Assembly (NCBI GenBank): GCA_021781535.1 | Contig: JAJXWO010000001.1 | Span: forward strand, 1 to 64,000 | Direction: 5' to 3' | DNA length: 64,000 nucleotides | From: Deltaproteobacteria bacterium | Lineage (GTDB): Bacteria > Desulfobacterota > Desulfuromonadia > Geobacterales > Pseudopelobacteraceae | Shown: positions 7,919 through 15,826 of the stretch, piece by piece | How the letters are laid out: the number at the start of each line of letters is the position of its first letter | Numbering within the stretch: position 1 is the first letter of the stretch | Made by a program: the position numbers and the translations under genes | The notes under the pieces: generated by a model | The model's database searches: none | What the model was told of the DNA's origin: nothing | The model's input: only the letters and a program-made list of their open reading frames with translations

Positions 7919-9997
7919 TCATACTTCGATTTTGAACTCCGCCCCTGCAGGTGTATTGCGGACGCTCAATTTGCCGTTCATATTCTTCTCGATGATGGTT
8001 TTCGCCATGAACAACCCCACACCAGTCCCTTTGTCCGGCTCTTTGGTGGTAAAGTACGGTTCAAAAATCTTGTCAATTATATCCTTTTTAATGCCGCCGG
8101 CATTGTCGGCGATGGCCACGACGGTTTTCTTCCCTTTTGTACTGATGGTTATGGTGATGAATGCACCAGCAGGGCGTTTTTCCTGTAATGCATCCCGGGC
8201 ATTCATCAAGATGTTGAGCACGACCTGGGAATATTCGTTCGGGAACCCGGTAATGGGCGGCGTGGCTACGGCATTGACAGTGATCCTGATCTGTTCGTTT
8301 CTGAAACTGTCTTCAACGAGGGCTACGGTTTTGGCAATCACTTCATGGGGCAGGAATGCAACTTTTTCCTTGTCAGGCTTGAAAAAGTTCCTGAAATCGT
8401 CGATGGTCTGTGACATGTGGTTGATTGAGTCCATCGACTTGCTTATGCAGGAGTGCAAGTCCTCCTTGGATAGTGAACCCATATCGTAAAACAGCTTGAT
8501 CTGCTGAACCAATAGTGCAAGAACATTGAGGGGTTGGCGCCACTGATGGGCGATATTGCCGATCATTTCTCCCATGGCCGCCTGCCGGTTCTGCTGAATG
8601 AGCATCTGTTCTTTCTCGCGCAAGGACTCAACTGCCCTCAGGCGTCCAAGGGTTTCCGCTTGTAGCGCCTGTTCCGCATTCTGGCGGCGTGCCTCTCTCG
8701 CCATGTTATCAAGGGCAAAAGATATGTCTGCCCCCATTTGCACGAGCAGGTCCACCTGCTGCCGGTCAAAGAAACCCGTTTCTCCCGCATACAAGGTGAG
8801 GGCCCCGATTATCCGCCCATCCTCCCGTAAGACAACGGAAGCCGAAGACTTGATTCCATGGGCTCGACCCCGTTCATGCCAGGGTTTGGTGCACGGGTCA
8901 TTCTGGAAATCATTGCAGATATGATAGCGCCCTTCACGTATCGACAAGCCGGTCGGTCCGATTCCGAGCGGTTTTCCCGTTACTGAAACAGTGATGCCGT
9001 CCAGATATCCTGTTTCACCATAGGCTGCCGCGCTGCGCACTTCATTGTTCTCTTCATCCAGAAGGCCAACCCAGGAGAGGCGGAAACAGCCATGTTCTAC
9101 GGCGATGCGGCAGAAGTCAGTGAACAGTGAATCGCGATCACGGGCACGAATGATGGCCTTATTGGTTTCGCTCAGCACCTCATAGAGCCGGTTCAGCCTC
9201 AGGAGATTGGTCTCCGCACGCTGACGTTCATCTATCTCCTTCTGCAATATGACAACAGTCGCAGACAACTCTTCGGTCCGCTCCTTGACCCGTCCTTCAA
9301 GTTCGTCGTGGACCTGACGCAGTTCCGCCATCAATGTCTCCCGTTCCGAGAGTGACCTGGCCAGTTTGAGATTGCTGTAGCTCAGTTTGGAAAGAATATC
9401 GGCAAGCTCCAGGAAGAAGGTCATGCCCGTATTCAGGCTGTCCCTTTTCAGGCGCGGGACCGCTTCAAGAGCTGCTATGAGCTGTCTTTCATCAAAACCG
9501 TTTTCTCTGGCAACACAGGTGAAACCATCATAATCCAGCGGCTCATCTTCAAATAAAAACTGCCCGGTGAAGATGTTACCAACATGTTTGCCGGCGACGA
9601 CGATCGGCGTTGCCATATCCCAGAGGTTATTCCTGCGTTTGTAGAGCTTTAGTTCTCCATAGGGGATGTCAGCGGAAAGTTGGGTGTCAATTTCGATGCA
9701 GTTTCTGCAGGTTTCGGGGTGAATCTGGTGGAATTTTGTGCAGACATCCCGCCACCCCACATCGACCAGGATCGTGCCGTGGAGGTTGATGATGGCCATG
9801 GGCATCTTGGCAAGGAGATAGAAGTTATCCATAAGTGACTGGATTGCGCGCGCATCAATAATGTCTGCAAGCTCAAAATTTCCGATGTCACCTTCCGGCG
9901 GAATCAATTCCGGAGCGGTGTTTTGGTGTACGCCTGATTTTATTTCAGAGTGCCGGCAGAGTGAAGCGTTCGCTGTATTGCTGGAATTGGTCATCAT
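7919..9997 (-). CDS. Hybrid-sensor-domain histidine kinase (PocR-GAF-HisKA-HATPase)
   Basis: A 692-residue cytoplasmic kinase; no membrane helix is evident. Residues about 45-200 resemble a PocR ligand-binding domain (AIINLHGTILVDVGWRDVC, then Cys-containing CRNCIEI and the GNIFTGQFLFEDEP motif). A coiled coil follows (about 205-265, EGRVKERTEELSATVVILQK), then a GAF domain (about 275-440). The DHp domain has H484 in GNIAHQWRQPLN, and the HATPase domain has NILMNARDAL, DNAGGI and GTGVGLFMAK. The start has GGAAAGG upstream. No response regulator is adjacent, so the partner must be elsewhere. PocR domains often bind small organic ligands such as hydrocarbon derivatives. Confidence 0.88.
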   Translation of the reverse strand: MMTNSSNTANASLCRHSEIKSGVHQNTAPELIPPEGDIGNFELADIIDARAIQSLMDNFYLLAKMPMAIINLHGTILVDVGWRDVCTKFHQIHPETCRNCIEIDTQLSADIPYGELKLYKRRNNLWDMATPIVVAGKHVGNIFTGQFLFEDEPLDYDGFTCVARENGFDERQLIAALEAVPRLKRDSLNTGMTFFLELADILSKLSYSNLKLARSLSERETLMAELRQVHDELEGRVKERTEELSATVVILQKEIDERQRAETNLLRLNRLYEVLSETNKAIIRARDRDSLFTDFCRIAVEHGCFRLSWVGLLDEENNEVRSAAAYGETGYLDGITVSVTGKPLGIGPTGLSIREGRYHICNDFQNDPCTKPWHERGRAHGIKSSASVVLREDGRIIGALTLYAGETGFFDRQQVDLLVQMGADISFALDNMAREARRQNAEQALQAETLGRLRAVESLREKEQMLIQQNRQAAMGEMIGNIAHQWRQPLNVLALLVQQIKLFYDMGSLSKEDLHSCISKSMDSINHMSQTIDDFRNFFKPDKEKVAFLPHEVIAKTVALVEDSFRNEQIRITVNAVATPPITGFPNEYSQVVLNILMNARDALQEKRPAGAFITITISTKGKKTVVAIADNAGGIKKDIIDKIFEPYFTTKEPDKGTGVGLFMAKTIIEKNMNGKLSVRNTPAGAEFKIEV

Positions 9998-10294
9998 TGT
10001 GCCTTTCCGCCTGTTGCTGCGTTGATAGCGATGACGAGAAAAATCATTATCACTCTACCCCCTTCGTTCCGGCGGTTACTATATCCGGATTAGCAACAGA
10101 TTTTTAAGGAGATCTACACGTTCCATTGTAACTATATAATGTATAGATAGAGAAAAGTATATAAACTAAGTTTATTCCGTCACGTAATGCCGCTTGCCGT
10201 CCTTCACTCATTGGCTGGGGAGCATATTTTTTCTTGAGCAGGCGCCGGTCGAAGAGTACGATGGGGTCACAGTCGGCTGGACAATGGAGCGTAT
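9998..10294. other. Divergent intergenic region, 297 bp
   Basis: This lies between the sensor kinase (minus) and the acetate kinase-like gene (plus). It is AT-rich around 10105-10165 and contains TATAAT at about 10134 on the plus strand, without a convincing -35. No RNA gene or small coding region was seen. Confidence 0.5.
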
Positions 10295-11572
10295 ATGAAT
10301 ATTCTGACCCTGAATTGCTGGAGTAATTCCATTAAATATCACCTTTTTTCATGGGGCGGGCGGACACTGCTCGCTGCCGGCCTGGTCAAGCGGGTTGGGC
10401 TGGGCGGAGCGTCGATCAACCTGAAAGTTCCGGGGCGGAAGCTGGAAACACAGCATGTTGCATTTGTCGATCATCAGGGAGCCGTACAGTTGATCCTCGA
10501 AACATTGGCTGCCCCCCGGAATGGCGTCAGTGACGAGGCGAAGCGGATTTCAGCAGTCGGCCACAGGGTTGCGCATGGTGGAGAATCATTTCACCATTCC
10601 ATGGTAATAGATGATCAGGTGCTTGATACCATTCGAGATCTCAAGCAATTGGCGCCTCTGCATAATGCCGCAAACATAGCCGGGATTGAAGCCGCTCTGG
10701 AGCTCCTCCCGGGCATTCCTCAAGTGGCCATATTCGACACGACGTTCCACGTCACGATGCCGGACTATGCCTATATCTATCCCCTGCCGTACGAATGGTA
10801 TAGCAAGCACGGTATTCGCCGCTATGGTTTTCACGGGCCGTCACATCTCTACCTGTCGAGGCGGGCCGCCAGTTTGCTCGGCAAGCCGGCCGATGCCTGC
10901 AACCTGATCACTATTCACATCGACAAGGGTGTGTCGCTGTGTGCGATCCAGGGCGGGATTTCTATTGATACCAGCATGGGGCTGACCCCTCTTGAGGGAG
11001 CGGTTATGGAAACGCGTTGCGGTGATATCGATGCCGGCATTCTTCCTTTGATGATGCAGCAATTGAACCTTTCGGCACAGGAGATGGAACATATTCTTAA
11101 TCAGAAATGCGGAATCGTGGGCATATCCGGACGGAATACTGATCGCCGGCACATCCTGGAGGCGGCCGTAGAGAATAATGCCAAATGCAGGCTGGCTATG
11201 GAGATTGAAGCTCATCGTCTCAAAAAATATATCGGGGCGTATAGCGCCGTTGCGGGGCCATTGGACGCCGTGGTATTCACTGCCGGTGTGGGCGAGCTGG
11301 AGTGGTTTGCGCGGGAGCTCGTCCTGGAAGGGCTGGAATGTTTTGGTATACAGCCTGACAGCGAAAGAAATCATGCCATTCGTGGGGAATGGGAAGAAAG
11401 GCTTATTACCAGAGACGCTTCCCCGGTCAAGGTATTTGTAATTCCGACCAATGAAGAGCTGGTTTTCGCTGAGGATGTGGCATCTCTCCTTTCCGGGGAC
11501 TATAATGATCACCGGAACTACGAATATTCGTTTGCCACTCCCGATTTTGTTCCCCAGCAGCCTGCGGAATAG
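10295..11572 (+). CDS. Acetate kinase family protein with altered nucleotide loop
   Basis: A 425-residue ASKHA-fold protein that aligns over its length with acetate kinase (acetate + ATP to acetyl phosphate). Most catalytic residues are present: N7, S10/S12, R91 in VGHRVAHGG, D148 in FDTTFH, H180 in YGFHGPSH, R241 in METRCGDID, and the C-terminal TNEE. The normally invariant HLGNG nucleotide loop (208-212) reads HIDKG, so the Gly-Asn pair is Asp-Lys. The later FTAGIGENS-type loop reads FTAGVGELE. Family membership is sure, but normal kinase activity is doubtful. The start has GGAG upstream. An ABC transporter gene follows. Confidence 0.85.
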   Translation: MNILTLNCWSNSIKYHLFSWGGRTLLAAGLVKRVGLGGASINLKVPGRKLETQHVAFVDHQGAVQLILETLAAPRNGVSDEAKRISAVGHRVAHGGESFHHSMVIDDQVLDTIRDLKQLAPLHNAANIAGIEAALELLPGIPQVAIFDTTFHVTMPDYAYIYPLPYEWYSKHGIRRYGFHGPSHLYLSRRAASLLGKPADACNLITIHIDKGVSLCAIQGGISIDTSMGLTPLEGAVMETRCGDIDAGILPLMMQQLNLSAQEMEHILNQKCGIVGISGRNTDRRHILEAAVENNAKCRLAMEIEAHRLKKYIGAYSAVAGPLDAVVFTAGVGELEWFARELVLEGLECFGIQPDSERNHAIRGEWEERLITRDASPVKVFVIPTNEELVFAEDVASLLSGDYNDHRNYEYSFATPDFVPQQPAE

Positions 11573-11685
11573 GCGTCAGAAAAATTGCTGTACAAAGAGC
11601 AGAAGTCTTAAATGATTTGGTTGGCGACCCCGGATGAAAAGCTGAGGATGTAGCTATCAAAAATCTTGCCCGACTTATTCCCTAT

Positions 11686-13398
11686 GTGACTTCACTTCGC
11701 TGGCGATATGCCGGAGGAGTTCTGTTCCTTCTTTTTACCAACGGCTTTGCCTTGTTGATCCCCTGGTTTATGAAGCTGGCAGTAGACGCGTTGCAGCATC
11801 CGTTGACGGCGCGGTTTTCTCCGTCCGCCTGTGCCCTGTATATCGCACTTCTGGCAATTTTACACTGCATGACCCGCATATTTTCCCGGACTCTCATCCT
11901 TAATGCTGCCCGCATCATTGAGTTCCGCATCCGGAACGACTTGTTCCAGCGGCTGACCATGCTTGACATCGGCTATTTTTCAACCAGCCGAAGCGGGGAC
12001 ATTCTTTCCCGTTTCTCCAATGATTTGACGAACGTCCGCATGCTGGCCGGCTTTGGTTCCATGAGTGTCATCAATACGCTGATGGTCTATTGCGCTGCCG
12101 TAACAATGATGTTGCGGATACATCCGTGGCTCACCTTCTGGGCAATTCTCCCATTGCCCCTGATGGTACTGACCGTTAAAAAAATCAGCCATCGCCTCTT
12201 TCATCGCTCGCTGCAGGCTCAGGAAACATTGGCGCATCTTTCCAGTCAGGCGGAAGAGACCGTATCTGCAGTGCGGTTAATCAAGTCCTATTGCCGGGAA
12301 GAATATTTTCAGGGAGATTTCGAGAAAACGGCCGAGCGCTACCTCACGCATAACCTGCGGCTGGCTCGTTTGCGGGGACTTGTTATCCCGGTAATGGCCG
12401 CTGCCACCGGATCAGGAACCCTCATAATACTGTTCATGGGTGGGAGGCTGGTCATAGCCCACTCAATGTCACTCGGGGATTTTGTAGCTTTCAGCGGCTA
12501 TCTGTCAATGCTTGTCTGGCCGACGGCGGTCCTTGGCTGGATTCTGACGCTCGCGCAACGGGGAGCGGCCTCCATGTCACGCCTGGCCGGAATACTGGAA
12601 GCAGAGCCGACCATTTCCGACCGCACGGATTCACAGCCAATCGACGCCCTGCAGCACGGCATTGAGGCACGTAATCTCAGCTTCAGCTATGGCGAGGCAG
12701 ACATTATCAGGGGGATCTCGTTTCACATTAGGGCAGGAGAGACAGTGGGGATAACCGGCGAGGTCGGCAGCGGGAAAACCACTCTCTTGAGGCTGGTCGC
12801 AAGGCTGCTCCCGGCTACTGACGGGATGCTGTTTGTCGATGACCGGGATATCAACACGATAACCAAAACCAGTCTGCGCCGGTTGATCGGATATGTACCT
12901 CAGGAAACATTCCTGTTTTCACGAACAATTGCTGACAATATACGTTACGGAATTACCGGTGATCAGCCCGCCAACGTTATGACTAATGCGGCCAGCCAGG
13001 CCGGTTTTCTTGATGACGTGGAAGCCTTCCCCAAAAAATTCGACACCCAGGTCGGTGAAAAAGGCGTGACTCTTTCCGGCGGCCAGAAACAACGGCTTGC
13101 CATTGCCCGTGCTGTTGCCGGTAATCCACAGATCTTGTTGCTGGACGATCCGCTTTCAGCAGTGGACGCAGGGCGCGAAGATGAAATACTCAACGAACTG
13201 GGGAAATTCTATTCCGGCCGGACAGTTCTGATCGTCTCGCAGAGAGTCTCCGCTTTTCGCGACTGCGACCGGATTCTGGTCCTCAAATCAGGGCAGATAG
13301 CCGAACAGGGCACACCAGCCGACTTGATTCAACACCAGGGGCTCTACGCGGATATATGCCGCAGACAGCAACGAAGCGGAGACCCGGTGGCCCTCTGA
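11686..13398 (+). CDS. ABC exporter half-transporter (TMD-NBD fusion)
   Basis: A 570-residue membrane-NBD fusion of the lipid/multidrug exporter type, acting as a dimer in the inner membrane. Six helices cover about 1-300. The NBD has Walker A GEVGSGKTT (from about 358), signature LSGGQKQR, Walker B ILLLDDPLSAVD and a switch region SQRVSA. The catalytic glutamate after Walker B is Asp, and the H-loop histidine is Gln. This pattern is typical of the degenerate site in heterodimeric exporters, yet no partner gene is adjacent. The coordinates use the first standard start (GTG 11686), but homologous-looking sequence (IKNLARLIPY) extends upstream to about 11656, so the real start is probably there. 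Confidence 0.87.
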   Translation: MTSLRWRYAGGVLFLLFTNGFALLIPWFMKLAVDALQHPLTARFSPSACALYIALLAILHCMTRIFSRTLILNAARIIEFRIRNDLFQRLTMLDIGYFSTSRSGDILSRFSNDLTNVRMLAGFGSMSVINTLMVYCAAVTMMLRIHPWLTFWAILPLPLMVLTVKKISHRLFHRSLQAQETLAHLSSQAEETVSAVRLIKSYCREEYFQGDFEKTAERYLTHNLRLARLRGLVIPVMAAATGSGTLIILFMGGRLVIAHSMSLGDFVAFSGYLSMLVWPTAVLGWILTLAQRGAASMSRLAGILEAEPTISDRTDSQPIDALQHGIEARNLSFSYGEADIIRGISFHIRAGETVGITGEVGSGKTTLLRLVARLLPATDGMLFVDDRDINTITKTSLRRLIGYVPQETFLFSRTIADNIRYGITGDQPANVMTNAASQAGFLDDVEAFPKKFDTQVGEKGVTLSGGQKQRLAIARAVAGNPQILLLDDPLSAVDAGREDEILNELGKFYSGRTVLIVSQRVSAFRDCDRILVLKSGQIAEQGTPADLIQHQGLYADICRRQQRSGDPVAL

Positions 13399-13410
13399 GT
13401 CCCCGGTCAC

Positions 13411-14364
13411 CTAGAGCCCTTCGAACAGTGCGGTTGACAGATATCTCTCGGCGCCATCAGGAAGGATAACGACGATAGTCTTGCCGGTAAATTCCTCCAG
13501 TTGGCCAAGCCGTACGGCTGCGGCTACTGCGGCACCGCTGGAGATGCCAACCAGCAACCCTTCTTCTTTCGCCAGGCGTTTGGCACATTCAATTGCTTCG
13601 GCACTTTCTACCTGTTCAACGCGATCAACAAGCGAGAGATCGAGAGTGTCGGGAATGAAGCCGGCGCCGATACCCTGAATCTTGTGCGGTGCTGGTTGAA
13701 TGGGCTGTCCAGCCAACTTCTGGCTGATAACCGGGCTCTCTTTAGGTTCTACTGCTACCGAAATGATCTTCTTGCCCTTGGTGCCTTTTATGTAACGTGA
13801 AATTCCGGTGATGGTTCCGCCGGTGCCGACACCGGCGACTAATACATCAATTCCGCCATCGGTATCATTCCAAATTTCCGGACCGGTTGTTTTCTCATGG
13901 ATTTCAGGATTCGCAGGGTTTTTAAACTGTTGCGGGAGAAAGTATTTTTCCGGTTCGGCAGCAGCAATCTCTTCGGCACGATTGATGGCCCCCTTCATTC
14001 CCTCAGCACCGGGAGTCAGGATGAGCTTCGCGCCCAATGCGGCTAATATGCTGCGACGCTCTATGCTCATTGTTTCAGGCATGGTCAGGGTAAGCTTGTA
14101 GCCACGTGCGGCGGCCACGTAAGCCAGGGCGATGCCGGTATTACCGGACGTCGGTTCAATAATTTCGACCCCCGGTTTCAAAATGCCGCGTTTTTCAGCA
14201 TCCCAGATCATATTGGCGCCTATGCGGCATTTCACCGAATAGGCAGGGTTCCGCGCCTCAACTTTTACGAGAATAGTGGCTTTAGAATTGCCAACGATGT
14301 TGTTTAATTTAACCAGCGGGGTATTGCCAATCGATTGCGAATTATCTGTGAATATTTTTCTCAT
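13411..14364 (-). CDS. cysK: Cysteine synthase A (O-acetylserine sulfhydrylase)
   Basis: A 317-residue PLP enzyme that makes cysteine from O-acetylserine and sulfide. Seen: the PLP lysine K45 in [13 protein letters not shown], the substrate loop [20 protein letters not shown], the phosphate-binding [14 protein letters not shown] and the C-terminal [11 protein letters not shown]. It is of usual CysK length. The start has GAGGAG 6 bases upstream. It is convergent with the ABC exporter, with a 12-bp gap. A promoter and inverted repeat upstream (14601-14650) suggest regulation. Confidence 0.96.
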   Translation of the reverse strand: MRKIFTDNSQSIGNTPLVKLNNIVGNSKATILVKVEARNPAYSVKCRIGANMIWDAEKRGILKPGVEIIEPTSGNTGIALAYVAAARGYKLTLTMPETMSIERRSILAALGAKLILTPGAEGMKGAINRAEEIAAAEPEKYFLPQQFKNPANPEIHEKTTGPEIWNDTDGGIDVLVAGVGTGGTITGISRYIKGTKGKKIISVAVEPKESPVISQKLAGQPIQPAPHKIQGIGAGFIPDTLDLSLVDRVEQVESAEAIECAKRLAKEEGLLVGISSGAAVAAAVRLGQLEEFTGKTIVVILPDGAERYLSTALFEGL

Positions 14365-14600
14365 GAACTTTCTCCTCTCATTTATCCATCTCTATCAGCG
14401 CAAATTCCTGATACTGATCAAAGTAAAATTTTTACTTCACATCTGCATTTACCTCTTTAGTATGCCACCTATTCCAAGAGCAACAAGAATATCTTTGAAA
14501 ACTCTGGGAATATTCTCTTTCGTCGCATGTCTGGAAACGAATTGCAGAATGCTCACCAGGTGGGCCAAGTATTTGAAAACGCGAACCTTGTCTCCTCTAC

Positions 14601-14650
14601 ATCTATAGTCTAGTAGAACTATAGATAATATAAACAATAATTCTTGTCAA
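14601..14650 (-). promoter_or_regulatory. Putative cysK promoter with overlapping inverted-repeat operator
   Basis: Reading the minus strand, TTGACA (14650-14645) is followed 17 bp later by TATCTA (14627-14622). An inverted repeat ATCTATAG-N10-CTATAGAT (14601-14626) overlaps that -10. The layout fits repressor control, for example by an Rrf2/CymR-type sulfur regulator, but the factor is a guess. The leader to cysK would be about 240 nt, unusually long. Confidence 0.4.
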
Positions 14651-14738
14651 GAAATAATGCGTGAGCTATCAAGCAAAGGTTTGAGCGAATCAAGTATGTC
14701 AGCGACCCGCCGTTGAACCGCCGTGGCAAAAAGACAAC

Positions 14739-14770
14739 AAAAAGGGCGTTACGATCAGATCGTAACGCCC
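14739..14770 (-). terminator. Rho-independent terminator of tRNA-Lys
   Basis: A near-perfect hairpin (GGGCGTTACGATC paired with GATCGTAACGCCC, 14744-14770) is followed on the minus strand by TTTTT. It lies directly 3' of the tRNA. Confidence 0.85.
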
Positions 14771-14779
14771 TGTAATGTT

Positions 14780-14855
14780 TGGTGAGCCGCGTTGGGGTCG
14801 AACCAACGACCACCTGATTAAAAGTCAGGTGCTCTACCGACTGAGCTAGCGGCTC
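14780..14855 (-). tRNA. tRNA-Lys (anticodon UUU)
   Basis: The cloverleaf reads on the minus strand from 14855. Acceptor arms are GAGCCGC and GCGGCTC, the D arm is GCTCAGTCGGTAGAGC, the anticodon stem CCTGA/TCAGG carries loop CTTTTAA (anticodon TTT), and the T arm is GTTGG-TTCGACC-CCAAC. The CCA end is encoded (14780-14782). Confidence 0.97.
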
Positions 14856-15117
14856 AAAAAGAAGATAAATTATTTACCCCAATTCCGGATCGCTGTCAAT
14901 ATATATTTTAAAATTTGCTGTTTTTATCCAAACCTCAGCCGAGATATCAAGCCACGGTATCATCTGTAAGAGTATTATCATTATCTACTGTCGTGTTGAT
15001 GGTGCTTGAAAATAAATACCATGAATTTGTGGTAAATAAAAAAACATGAAAAATATAAATGGGAGATGGGATAAGAGGCGCAGTAATTATTTAAAAATAG
15101 AACGAAGTTAAATTAAT

Positions 15118-15144
15118 AACACTAATTGTATTGCAATTAGTGTT
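15118..15144. repeat. Perfect 11-bp inverted repeat
   Basis: AACACTAATTG and CAATTAGTGTT flank a 5-nt loop. Neither strand has a following T tract, so it looks more like an operator or RNA structure than a terminator. Confidence 0.6.
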
Positions 15145-15285
15145 TCAAAAATGTTATGTATGCCAAAAATTGGACGATACTACGTTGAAACTATGGATTA
15201 ATTTGCATAACTAATTATAATACAATGACTTTTTATATCATGCGCTGACTTGCAAATGGAGCCGTTTTTATAAAATTAAAATACA

Positions 15286-15313
15286 TTGACTGGCGAATTC
15301 CAGTATTTATATT
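15286..15313 (+). promoter_or_regulatory. Putative sigma-70 promoter of the acetate symporter operon
   Basis: TTGACT (15286-15291) and TATATT (15308-15313) have a 16-bp spacer, each matching 5 of 6 consensus bases. The spacer contains CTGG-N6-CCAG. Confidence 0.5.
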
Positions 15314-15498
15314 TGAGTCCAAAGCCCAGTCATCACTTTTAGTTTTTTGAAAAATGAACGCAGGTCTATTAATTGTGCATTTAAACGTTTTGTATGCTGG
15401 CTAGGATAAAAAAGTTTAGTTTCATTAAATTACAAAGGAGATAACTGTACTGTATCACAGCACGAAATCATGTACACAAACAAGAAAGGAGTAACTAA

Positions 15499-15813
15499 AT
15501 GGCAGAAAGACAGTATGATTGGGCGGCTATCGCAAGAAATCCAAAGTTCATTGAACTTACCCACAAAAAAACAGCATTCCTCTTTGGTTGGTGGATCTTC
15601 TCAACCGCGTATTACTTCCTGCTTCCGATCGGAGCAGCATATGCACCTGGCCTGTTCAAGATAAAGATAATCGGTGTTATAAACTTTGGGTATATATTCG
15701 CTCTTTCCCAGTTTTTCGTCTCGTGGGGGCTGGCGCTGTACTATGCCCATGTTGCAAACAAAGACTTTGACCGTCTGACCAGAGAACTGGTCGAAGAACT
15801 TCATCTCTCGTAA
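15499..15813 (+). CDS. DUF485 membrane protein (YjcH-like), symporter partner
   Basis: A 104-residue protein with two membrane helices (about 28-48 and 58-82) and the DUF485 pattern of a soluble N terminus with RNPKFIELTHKK and a charged C-terminal tail ending LTRELVEELHLS. Such proteins (E. coli YjcH) are encoded just before the acetate permease ActP and are thought to assist it. The start has AAAGGAG upstream, and the symporter follows after 13 bp. Confidence 0.9.
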   Translation: MAERQYDWAAIARNPKFIELTHKKTAFLFGWWIFSTAYYFLLPIGAAYAPGLFKIKIIGVINFGYIFALSQFFVSWGLALYYAHVANKDFDRLTRELVEELHLS

Positions 15814-15826
15814 AGGAGGACACGAC

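Larger units (their letters stand above)
14856..15498. other. AT-rich intergenic region, 643 bp
   Basis: There is no convincing gene here. It holds an 11-bp inverted repeat at 15118-15144 and a good sigma-70-like promoter at 15286-15313 reading into the acetate symporter operon, leaving a leader of roughly 180 nt. A strong ribosome-site-like AAAGGAG at about 15433 is not followed by a suitable start codon. Confidence 0.6.

Noticed and set aside
15470-15664. Open frame overlapping the DUF485 gene in another frame
   Set aside because: No known pattern and it overlaps a conserved membrane protein with a better ribosome site.
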